This document shows, in pieces, positions 36,121 through 43,448 of a stretch of 64,000 bases of DNA. The translations under genes were made by a program, and so were the position numbers. This stretch comes from Lishizhenia sp965656535 (GTDB lineage: Bacteria > Bacteroidota > Bacteroidia > Flavobacteriales_D > Crocinitomicaceae). The notes beneath the pieces were generated by a model. It was not told the origin of the DNA, did no database searches, and saw nothing but the letters and a program-made list of their open reading frames with translations. Location: the NCBI GenBank assembly GCA_965656535.1, contig CBFHKX010000007.1, positions 1-64,000 of the forward strand. The letters are read 5' to 3'. Position 1 is the first letter of the stretch. Every line of letters begins with the position of its first letter.

Positions 36121-36738
36121 TTAAGAAGAAAGAAGTCCCATGTTTTGAGCAAATAAAACCAGTTCTGAAATTCTTCTAACGCCTACTTTTTTCATAATGT
36201 TTTTTCGGTGTGTGTTTATTGTATGGTGACTCAAACAGAGTATTTCTCCAATTTCTTTGCTGCTCTTACCTGTAGATATTTGTTGTACAATTTCGATTTC
36301 TCTTTGACTTAACTGAACGGGTAAACAATCATCTTTTCGGGCCATTTCTTGTTGCATGAGTAAAATATCAAGAACCTTATTACAATAAGATTTCCCTCCT
36401 TTGTGTATCAACTTAAGAGAATCTAAAATTTCTTCAAATTCGCATTCATATGTCATCACACCTTGTGCACCGATTTTTAAATACTCCGTAATATTTTTAA
36501 GGTTGTGCTCAGAAACGTAGAGCATTACCTTTTTATCTTGCAAGTTTGCGTTTATGAAAGCAAAACGTTCAGTTGCAAACTCTACATCTGAACCTATATC
36601 AATAAAATAAGTATCTACAGTAGTGTGATGATACTCAATATTACAATTGATCAACTCAAAATCTACTGATGTTTTTATTAATAATTGGTTTAACCCAACT
36701 TCTAAAACTTCATTTACGCCTATATAACCAATCGTCAC
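36121..36738 (-). CDS. LuxR/NarL-type transcription regulator with a degenerate receiver
   Basis: A 205-residue regulator. The N-terminal half (1-120) has the receiver fold but lacks the usual acidic pair (GVNEVLE in place of DD) and the conserved Lys (GAQGVMTYE instead of GAxGYLxK), while an Asp survives in TYFIDIGSD. The C-terminal half (about 140-205) is a GerE/LuxR helix-turn-helix: LSQREIEIVQQISTGKSSKEI and SHHTINTHRKNIMKKVGVR. It probably senses something other than phosphorylation. Its own promoter carries the 7-2-7 site and the palindrome also found before the haem genes, so it is the obvious candidate for their regulator. Confidence 0.85.
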   Translation of the reverse strand: MTIGYIGVNEVLEVGLNQLLIKTSVDFELINCNIEYHHTTVDTYFIDIGSDVEFATERFAFINANLQDKKVMLYVSEHNLKNITEYLKIGAQGVMTYECEFEEILDSLKLIHKGGKSYCNKVLDILLMQQEMARKDDCLPVQLSQREIEIVQQISTGKSSKEIGEILCLSHHTINTHRKNIMKKVGVRRISELVLFAQNMGLLSS

Positions 36739-36744
36739 AATAAC

Positions 36745-36767
36745 TTATTTAGATTATTTCTAAATAA
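36745..36767. promoter_or_regulatory. perfect 9-5-9 palindrome at the regulator promoter
   Basis: TTATTTAGA-TTATT-TCTAAATAA, perfect arms. It ends at the base next to the -7 position (36768), so it covers the expected transcription start and lies 7 bp before the regulator's ATG; this placement suits repression. Weaker copies stand at 26068 and 31027. Confidence 0.6.
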
Positions 36768-36798
36768 CAAAGAACTACAAAAGAAGGACTAAGTACAA

Positions 36799-36814
36799 TA
36801 CCTAAAAAAGGGTA
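36799..36814. promoter_or_regulatory. 7-2-7 operator abutting the -33 of the LuxR-type regulator
   Basis: On the minus strand TACCCTT-TT-TTAGGTA directly joins TTG (36798-36796); 20 bp further is GTTCTTTG (36775-36768), which keeps the TTTG. The 16 bases are identical to the site at 26043-26058. It implies autoregulation. Confidence 0.75.
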
Positions 36815-36868
36815 TATTTTAGCTAGTGGAGTAAATATTTATCAAACCTTTACTGGGCGACAATTTCT

Positions 36869-37828
36869 TTATAAGCTAATCAGTGTGAGGTAATATGGAA
36901 TACCTATCATTACGTTTATAGGGAAAGTTATACCGAGTGCCATAGGTAGATACAAACCTGGATTAGCCTCGGGAATAGAGGTTTTCATTGCTGCGGGCAC
37001 TGCAATGTACGACGCACTTGCACCGAGTATGGCAAACAAGAGTTGATTACCTGAAGAATCTGTAAACTGCGTACTAATATAAAGTGTAATTGTACCAAAC
37101 ACAAAAGGCATAAGCGTAGAAAACAAGAAGGGATAAATACCTTTTTTAAACATTGTTTGAAGATGTTTACCACTAGAAATACCCATATCCAATAAAAAGA
37201 TAGCTAAAAACCCTTTAAATAAATCATTCGTAAACGGCTTTATACCTTCGGCCTGTTGCTCATTTGCTAAAAAACCAATAAACAAACTCCCGATAATTAA
37301 GAAAACACTGGCATTAGTAAACGAGTGCTTTAATATTGTACCTATACCGGCCGTGTTCTTTTGTTTTTTATTAAACATTCTATACAATAAAACACCTACA
37401 ATAATTGCCGGTGCTTCCATTCCTGCCATTACCGCAACCATGTGTCCATCAAATGGAATTGCTTTAGATTCTAAAACCGCTATTGCAGTAACAAAGGTAA
37501 CGGCACTTACGGAACCATAAGAAGCTGCAATTGCTGCAGAATTCGCAGTATTAAACTTACTTCGTAATATAAAATAGGCAATAAATGGAATGGCAAGTGC
37601 AATAAAAACACCAAAACAAATACTAATAACAAGTTCTGAGGTTAAGGCACTGTGTGATAATTCTTGTCCGCCTTTAAATCCAATAGAAAAAAGCAAATAC
37701 ATCGATATAAACTTTGAAGAACTATCTGGTATTGCCAAATCGCTTTTTACGCGAACCGCAATTATTCCAAGTAAGAAAAAAAGCAATGCCGGACTTGTTA
37801 AGTTGGTTATTAAATTTTGAATATCCAT
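36869..37828 (-). CDS. SbtA-like sodium-dependent bicarbonate transporter family permease
   Basis: A 319-residue membrane protein with about ten helices. The N-terminus matches SbtA-type permeases closely: ALLFFLLGIIAVRVKSDL then MYLLFSIGFKGGQELSHS; the second half contains FLLDMGISSGKHL and an ILGASASYIAVPAAMK segment. SbtA imports bicarbonate with sodium in cyanobacteria. In heterotrophs the role may be bicarbonate supply for carboxylases or another anion. It is divergent from a LysR-type gene 180 bp away, the usual layout for a regulator and its target. Confidence 0.85.
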   Translation of the reverse strand: MDIQNLITNLTSPALLFFLLGIIAVRVKSDLAIPDSSSKFISMYLLFSIGFKGGQELSHSALTSELVISICFGVFIALAIPFIAYFILRSKFNTANSAAIAASYGSVSAVTFVTAIAVLESKAIPFDGHMVAVMAGMEAPAIIVGVLLYRMFNKKQKNTAGIGTILKHSFTNASVFLIIGSLFIGFLANEQQAEGIKPFTNDLFKGFLAIFLLDMGISSGKHLQTMFKKGIYPFLFSTLMPFVFGTITLYISTQFTDSSGNQLLFAILGASASYIAVPAAMKTSIPEANPGLYLPMALGITFPINVMIGIPYYLTLISL

Positions 37829-38007
37829 AACAGTTATTTACCTCCTTTTATTTGTAAAAATTAAACCCAATAATATGCGCTACAACCAAAGAGAGTGCAT
37901 ATAATCAGAATAATAATCACTTTTAGTTTTTATTTTGCGCCAAAGTTGATAATTTTGATTCATAAATTTTTATTTATCTTTTTTATATAAATCATAAGTA
38001 ATAGCTA

Positions 38008-38916
38008 ATGAACTATACACTTCATCAACTCAAGATTTTCAAAACAATTAGCGAGTGTAAAAGCATTACCAAAGCAGCAGAATTGCTGCATTTAACACAG
38101 CCAGCTGTTTCTATACAATTAAAAAAATTGCAAGATCAATTTGAAATTCCACTAACAGAAAAAATTGGAAGAAAGATATTTTTAACTGATTTTGGTAATG
38201 AAATTGCAGCTGTTAGTGAGCGTATCCTGCGCGAATCTGAAGGCTTAAAACACACTGTAAGTCAGTTTAGAGGAATTTTAACCGGTAAGCTTAAGTTTAG
38301 TATTGTATCTACAGGGAAATATGTAATCCCTTATTTTTTACAACCTTTTATTGAAAAATTTCCGTCTATGGATATTAGTATAGACGTTTCTAATAAATCG
38401 AGTGTTTTACGCGGTTTGACCGAAAATACCAATGACTTTTACTTAGTTTCCGTTCTGCCTAAAGATATCAACATCCACTCCATAGAGCTTATGCCTAATA
38501 AACTCTATCTCTTTGGAAGTACAATGATCAAAACCCAACCAGACTTATTTAATTTATCTTCTACCACATTACTTTTTAGAGAAGAAGGATCTGCAACCCG
38601 TACGGCTATGGAAAAGTTCTTGAAAGAACACAACATCACTGACTATAAATCAATGGAACTCGTTTCAAACGAAGCCGTAAAGCAAGCTGTTTGCGCTGGA
38701 ATGGGCTACTCCATAATGCCCTTGATTGGATCAACAAACGAGCTTGAAAATAAAAGTATGCGCATTATAGAGATGGATCAATTACCGATTACAACCAGTT
38801 GGTTTTTGATTTATCATAAAGACAAAGCATTAACTCCTGCTGCCAAAGCTTTTATTCAATTTCTTCATGAGAATAAAGAGGAAATAGTACGCAAGCAATT
38901 TAAAACAGAGCTGTAA
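38008..38916 (+). CDS. LysR family transcription regulator, probably of the bicarbonate transporter
   Basis: A 302-residue LysR regulator. The winged helix is at residues 1-60 (LHQLKIFKTISECKSITKAAELLHLTQPAVSIQLKKL), followed by a type 2 periplasmic-binding-like effector domain (KLKFSIVSTGKYVIPYFLQPF, FREEGSATRTAME, AGMGYSIMPLIG). It resembles the CbbR/CmpR branch that controls inorganic carbon genes, which fits the divergent SbtA-like gene. A T-rich dyad ATTTAT-N9-ATAAAT at 37972-37992 could be its site; this is weak. Its 3' end overlaps the convergent decarboxylase by 17 bp. Confidence 0.85.
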   Translation: MNYTLHQLKIFKTISECKSITKAAELLHLTQPAVSIQLKKLQDQFEIPLTEKIGRKIFLTDFGNEIAAVSERILRESEGLKHTVSQFRGILTGKLKFSIVSTGKYVIPYFLQPFIEKFPSMDISIDVSNKSSVLRGLTENTNDFYLVSVLPKDINIHSIELMPNKLYLFGSTMIKTQPDLFNLSSTTLLFREEGSATRTAMEKFLKEHNITDYKSMELVSNEAVKQAVCAGMGYSIMPLIGSTNELENKSMRIIEMDQLPITTSWFLIYHKDKALTPAAKAFIQFLHENKEEIVRKQFKTEL

Positions 38917-40147
38917 GTTCTTTTTTCCTCACAGCATTTATAAACACCTCTAATTTTTCTAAAGTTACATGCTCCATAACCACTATTTTAAACCATTTTG
39001 GATCTTGGTGGTTGTCTGGTACTAAAATAAATTGATCTGCAATTTCTTTACTCAAACATGCTGCTTTTATTGTAACAATATTAGATCCCTCTTCATTAAA
39101 ATAATCAACACCTAAGTTGCTTAGCTGTTGCGTTAACCAGCGTGTTCTTTCTTTTAAAACAAGAATTTTCTCGTACCAACCATGCGGACCATAACTTGCT
39201 AAGATCATCCAAATTGCCACCGCATTGGCACCAGATCTACTACCAACAAGTGTATAATCTTCACCAGCTACATATTTTGCCTCACTTGTATTGGTATAAT
39301 TGATATATCCTTTTCGGAAAATAATTATACCCGTTCCGTAAGGAGCCTGCGCCATTTTATGCGCATCTAATGTAACACTAGATACCGCTGGATTAGAAAA
39401 ATTAAGCGCATGATTAGGAACAGAAAAAGGGTAATAAAATCCGCCATATGCTCCATCTACATGTAATTTAAAAGGTAATTTTTTCTCTTCTAAAACCTTT
39501 GTGTAAACATCTACATTATCTACAGAACCAAACATGGTGGTCATCATATTTGCGATTACTATAAAATAGCGCACTCCTTTCTCCTGAGCTGTTGAAAGTG
39601 TTTTTTTAAGCTCATGTTCTGATATCTTTCTAGTATTCTCGTCTATTTGAACGGCAAACTTTTGAAGAGAGAATACATTACTTGCTTTCGCAGCAGAGTA
39701 ATGCGTATCTGATGAGCTAATAATTGCAATTTGCTCTAGTTCTGCTCCGTATTTCTGTTGAAAAAAATTTCTATATGCCCAAATCGCTTGTAAATTAGCT
39801 TCAGTTCCTCCAGAGGCTACATATCCATCAAATTTATCTTGTGGGTTTCCCTTTAAAATATCATATGCACATATTTGAATTACCTCTCTTTCAATCTCCT
39901 GAGTACCTGAGAAAAAATTTTCTGAAGTATCTAACGTATGACATCCAATGTGATTCGGATTATTTATAAGCGTTGTTAAAAAAGGTTTATCTTGTAAAAA
40001 ACCCTTATTTCTATTAAAAACAGTTACATCTAAATGCGAAGCTGGAACACCTAGAATAGTTTCGTCATAAAAACTGACGTTTCTTTCTAAACTATTAAAG
40101 ACCTTTTCATTGATTTCATTTTCTGTTTTCTTTGTCCAGAACTGCAT
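38900..40147 (-). CDS. PLP-dependent group II amino-acid decarboxylase
   Basis: A 415-residue fold-type I PLP enzyme. Landmarks: YVASGGTEANLQAIW for the cofactor phosphate, SSDTHYSAAKA with the His stacking on PLP, LHVDGAYGGFYYPF with the pyridine-binding Asp, and TLDAHKMAQAPYGTG with the Schiff-base Lys. Relatives act on glutamate, aspartate, tyrosine or histidine; the substrate cannot be told here. It begins 2 bp after hemN and is the last gene of the cbb3 operon. A glutamate or aspartate role would consume protons or feed CoA or heme-related metabolism; this is open. Confidence 0.8.
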   Translation of the reverse strand: MQFWTKKTENEINEKVFNSLERNVSFYDETILGVPASHLDVTVFNRNKGFLQDKPFLTTLINNPNHIGCHTLDTSENFFSGTQEIEREVIQICAYDILKGNPQDKFDGYVASGGTEANLQAIWAYRNFFQQKYGAELEQIAIISSSDTHYSAAKASNVFSLQKFAVQIDENTRKISEHELKKTLSTAQEKGVRYFIVIANMMTTMFGSVDNVDVYTKVLEEKKLPFKLHVDGAYGGFYYPFSVPNHALNFSNPAVSSVTLDAHKMAQAPYGTGIIIFRKGYINYTNTSEAKYVAGEDYTLVGSRSGANAVAIWMILASYGPHGWYEKILVLKERTRWLTQQLSNLGVDYFNEEGSNIVTIKAACLSKEIADQFILVPDNHQDPKWFKIVVMEHVTLEKLEVFINAVRKKELTALF

Positions 40148-40148
40148 A

Positions 40149-41504
40149 CTAAATTGTTTTACTAAAGGTGGGTTTATTGAATTTTTTTTCTAACATTTTT
40201 AGATCAAAACACATGCAGACATTTCTAATAAACGCTTTACCGAGTTCTGTTACGATAACTTTATTATTGTCTAGTAACACAATGTTGTCACTTTCCAATT
40301 CTTTTAAGCGTTTAATGTCATAATCTTGATTGATATAAATTTGATGTGGAATTTCTGCTTCAAACTTACACATCAAATCAAGAATTAAACTTCTTACTGC
40401 TTCGTCATCTGTACTTAATACATGACCTCTAAAAATTGGAATTTCTCTTTCATTTACTCGTTTCACATAGGTTTCCACAGACTTTTCGTTTTGTGCAAAA
40501 GCTCCCCAACTATCTGAAATGGCAGACATACCTAAGCCAATCATTAATTTCGCTGAAGTTGTGGTATACCCCATAAAATTTCTGTGCAAACTTTTATTTT
40601 CTTGCGCAATCAATAAATCGTCTTGTGGTAAAGCGAAATGATCCATACCAACCTCTAGATAACCGTTTTCTTGAAACTTCTCTTTACCCAATTCATACAA
40701 CGCTCTTTTTTCATTGTCTTTTGGTAAATCTTCTTCACTGTATCCGCGCTGACCCAAACCTTTAATCCAAGGCACATGTGCGTAGCTGTAAAAAGACATT
40801 CTTTCGGGTTTCAAACGGCTTGTTTTCTCTATTGTATCTGCTATTGTTGCTGCTGTTTGAAAAGGTAAACCAAAAACTAAATCATGACTTATTGAAGTAT
40901 AACCAATTTCTTTCGACCAATTGTGTACCTGTTCTACCTGCTCAAAACTTTGTATACGATTGATTGTTTTTTGAACCTTTGGATCATAATCTTGAATACC
41001 ATAGCTTACGCGTCTAAAACCAATGTCATATAGTTTTTGCAGGTGTTCCTTAGTTGTGTTATTAGGATGAGCCTCAAAACTAAGTTCTATCTTATCTGAA
41101 AATTCAGACATTGACTTAATTCCAAAAATGAGTGATTTTAGATTATCTGCTGAAAAAAAAGTAGGTGTTCCTCCGCCCAAATGAATTTCAGTAATTTTAG
41201 CTTTCTCTCCTATTATTTTTGTGTATAAACTCCATTCTTTAAGAAGTGTAGCTATATAAGGTTCTTCAACTGTGTGATTTTTGGTAATGCGTTTATGGCA
41301 TCCACAAAAGGTGCATAAACTTTCGCAAAACGGTAAATGAATGTATATACTAATTCCCTTATCCTTTTCTTTGATATAAGTTTTCTGTACATTTTTCTCC
41401 CAACGTTCATTATTTATTGTTTTTTCATCCCAATACGGTACGGTCGGATAACTCGTATACCTCGGTCCTGGAACATTATATTTTTGTACTAATTCTTTCA
41501 TCAT
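40149..41504 (-). CDS. hemN: oxygen-independent coproporphyrinogen III oxidase
   Basis: A 451-residue radical SAM enzyme that oxidatively decarboxylates coproporphyrinogen III to protoporphyrinogen IX without oxygen. The N-terminus has YNVPGPRYTSYPTVPYW, and the iron-sulfur cluster/SAM motif is HLPFCESLCTFCGCHKR (CxxxCxxC plus the next Cys). HLGGGTPTFF and the C-terminal HemN domain follow; the length is right. The start may be either of two adjacent ATGs. In the cco operon it would supply haem to the oxidase when oxygen is short. Confidence 0.92.
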   Translation of the reverse strand: MMKELVQKYNVPGPRYTSYPTVPYWDEKTINNERWEKNVQKTYIKEKDKGISIYIHLPFCESLCTFCGCHKRITKNHTVEEPYIATLLKEWSLYTKIIGEKAKITEIHLGGGTPTFFSADNLKSLIFGIKSMSEFSDKIELSFEAHPNNTTKEHLQKLYDIGFRRVSYGIQDYDPKVQKTINRIQSFEQVEQVHNWSKEIGYTSISHDLVFGLPFQTAATIADTIEKTSRLKPERMSFYSYAHVPWIKGLGQRGYSEEDLPKDNEKRALYELGKEKFQENGYLEVGMDHFALPQDDLLIAQENKSLHRNFMGYTTTSAKLMIGLGMSAISDSWGAFAQNEKSVETYVKRVNEREIPIFRGHVLSTDDEAVRSLILDLMCKFEAEIPHQIYINQDYDIKRLKELESDNIVLLDNNKVIVTELGKAFIRNVCMCFDLKMLEKKFNKPTFSKTI

Positions 41505-41508
41505 CTTA

Positions 41509-42279
41509 TTAAGCTACAGATGCCGTAAAACCAATCTTATTTACTTGTTTGGCAATTCCGTATAATTTTGACTTAGAAATAATTTCTAAGTATTTTGCTG
41601 GAGACTCTCTGTCTAGGCTATAAATCATAACATGTTGTGGTTGTATAACCTTCAGTAGATTTAGCCATTCAAACACCTCTTTTTCAGTTGTATTATCGAT
41701 TCTTAAATTATTGTGTTCTCCTTTTAAAAATAAGCTTTGAATAATTAAATTTCCATCATTTTGTTGCAGATTTTGAACAATTTTATCGAAACTAATTTTT
41801 CCATGCGGTTGATTTATCTTGTGCATCATATCCGGTGTACCGGCATCGAGCTTACAAATATTTAAATCAATATCCTTTAAAGCAGATCTTACAACCGATC
41901 GATTAAGTAGTGAAGCATTATTGAGCACGGCAATTTTTGTTTGAGGTAAAAACACATCTCGTATATTTTTTACCGCACTTACTATTTCCTCAAAGTCAGG
42001 ATGTAAAGTTGGTTCTCCATTCCCGGCAAAGGTTAGGGTATCTATTTTCACCTTTCTGTCTAATAACATCTGAATTTTTTGTAGTAATTCTTCTGTTACA
42101 CTTTCTACAGAAGGCATTTCTGGTTTTCTTGTTTTGTTTGTCCAACCACATTCACAATACACACAATCAAAATTACAGAGCTTGAAGTCTGTAGGTAAAA
42201 TATTAATCCCTAAAGATTTCCCTAGTCTTCTGCTGTCTATCGGACCAAAAACTGAATATTTAAATAAAAATGTACTCAT
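41509..42279 (-). CDS. radical SAM protein of the cbb3 operon
   Basis: A 256-residue radical SAM enzyme, starting at ATG 42279 (a TTG four codons upstream is less likely). It opens YSVFGPIDSRRLGKSLGIN, followed by the cluster motif CNFDCVYCECGW; FAGNGEPTLHPDFEEI is the second motif. This subfamily is regularly found in Bacteroidota next to cco genes but its reaction is unknown. A few bases separate it from the TauE-like gene upstream and hemN downstream, so it is part of the same transcript; a role in oxidase or haem maturation is inferred. Confidence 0.8.
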   Translation of the reverse strand: MSTFLFKYSVFGPIDSRRLGKSLGINILPTDFKLCNFDCVYCECGWTNKTRKPEMPSVESVTEELLQKIQMLLDRKVKIDTLTFAGNGEPTLHPDFEEIVSAVKNIRDVFLPQTKIAVLNNASLLNRSVVRSALKDIDLNICKLDAGTPDMMHKINQPHGKISFDKIVQNLQQNDGNLIIQSLFLKGEHNNLRIDNTTEKEVFEWLNLLKVIQPQHVMIYSLDRESPAKYLEIISKSKLYGIAKQVNKIGFTASVA

Positions 42280-42281
42280 AA

Positions 42282-43001
42282 TTAATGACAATAAATGATA
42301 TTTGACTCAAGCGCATTGCCATTTGTCTGTACTGTGTTATCTATTTTAGGGCTCAAATAGGGAATACCTAAGTTTGCTCCACGAAGAATAAATAAAATGC
42401 CAAATAAGATTAAAGAATAAGGGATTACACGTCTTATTTTGTTCCTAAATTGAACGGATATAAACTGTCCGAAAAACGGTAGAAAAAGCATAAACGGCAA
42501 AGTTCCAAGTCCGAAAAGCAACATATACATGGCACTACCCACGTAGTTTGGCATTGTAACAGCACCAATAATTGCAGTATAAACCAAACCGCAAGGTAAT
42601 AAACCATTTAACAGACCTATGATGAGAAAACCATCTAAACTTTTCTTTTTAAAGAACTTAGCGAACAACTGTTTCAATTTAAAAATTGGAGTAAAGTTTA
42701 ACTCAATGGTTAAACCCTTCTTTGCCAACAAAGAATAAACACCAATAAATAGTAAAGCAACACCTGCAATTACTGTAATCATTTGTAAAATTCCAAAATA
42801 GCGAATTCCAACACCTAAGCTTCCAACAATTAACCCGAGTGCAGCATAACTTACAATTCTACCCAAGTTATATGCAAGAATAGCAAGTATTTTTTTTGGC
42901 TTTGAAAATGTACCTATTGGTAAACTAAGTGCTATAGGACCACACATACCAAGGCAATGAAAATTACCTAAAAAGCCTAATATAACTGCAGTCCACAGCA
43001 T
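42282..43001 (-). CDS. sulfite exporter TauE/SafE family membrane protein of the cbb3 operon
   Basis: A 239-residue protein with about six helices. The first helix carries GNFHCLGMCGPIALSLP, the His-Cys-Met-Cys pattern of the UreH/TauE-like subgroup linked to cytochrome oxidase and copper insertion. GLLNGLLPCGLVYTAI near residue 130 is the repeat of the same fold. Context between CcoH and radical SAM genes points to copper handling for the oxidase rather than sulfite export; this is inference. Confidence 0.75.
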   Translation of the reverse strand: MLWTAVILGFLGNFHCLGMCGPIALSLPIGTFSKPKKILAILAYNLGRIVSYAALGLIVGSLGVGIRYFGILQMITVIAGVALLFIGVYSLLAKKGLTIELNFTPIFKLKQLFAKFFKKKSLDGFLIIGLLNGLLPCGLVYTAIIGAVTMPNYVGSAMYMLLFGLGTLPFMLFLPFFGQFISVQFRNKIRRVIPYSLILFGILFILRGANLGIPYLSPKIDNTVQTNGNALESNIIYCH

Positions 43002-43004
43002 GAA

Positions 43005-43448
43005 TTAATAGAATATATCTTTTTGAACCAGGTGAGTAATCTCGTCTTTTAACCAGCTAATCTTAATTGTATAATTTCCTCTAAGAAATTCTTTTCCACT
43101 AAAGCTGTGCGATAAGCCAGTAGTTTTGAAGTCAATATCGATTGTTTTATCAAAAGAAGCATTATTAGGTCTATAAAAAGAGATAGTTGCTTTACCGAAC
43201 GCGTTAAAATCTTCAGAAAAAGTAACCTTAATAGCATCGTTTATAGTTGATATTTTAATTTTCTCTTTGTAAGGAAAACCAATTTGTTTTGCATTAATCG
43301 TTTCTTGAAAATTTACCTCTTGTTTGTAGTAATCCTCAGCATATAAATCAGAACTTACGCTAAATGCTTTAAATACCATTAACAAGATGTAGCCAATAAA
43401 AAGACTAATACCAATTGTTATTCCCCATCCCCAATTAAATTTTCTCAT
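43005..43448 (-). CDS. ccoH: FixH/CcoH family cbb3 assembly protein
   Basis: A 147-residue protein with one N-terminal membrane helix (WGITIGISLFIGYILLMVF) and a periplasmic beta domain, including the conserved SSDLYAEDYYKQEVNFQ. FixH/CcoH helps assemble or stabilise cbb3 oxidase. It overlaps ccoG by 4 bp (ATGA) and is followed after 3 bp by the TauE-like gene. Confidence 0.85.
   Translation of the reverse strand: MRKFNWGWGITIGISLFIGYILLMVFKAFSVSSDLYAEDYYKQEVNFQETINAKQIGFPYKEKIKISTINDAIKVTFSEDFNAFGKATISFYRPNNASFDKTIDIDFKTTGLSHSFSGKEFLRGNYTIKISWLKDEITHLVQKDIFY

Noticed and set aside
37946..37960. TTGAT-AATT-TTGAT upstream of the LysR and bicarbonate genes, resembling a FixK box
   Set aside because: The second half is a direct repeat, not the inverted ATCAA, so it is not a FixK/FNR site.
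38900..38916. 17-bp overlap between the LysR and decarboxylase genes as a sign of misannotation
   Set aside because: They converge, both ends match their families, and short 3' overlaps are normal.
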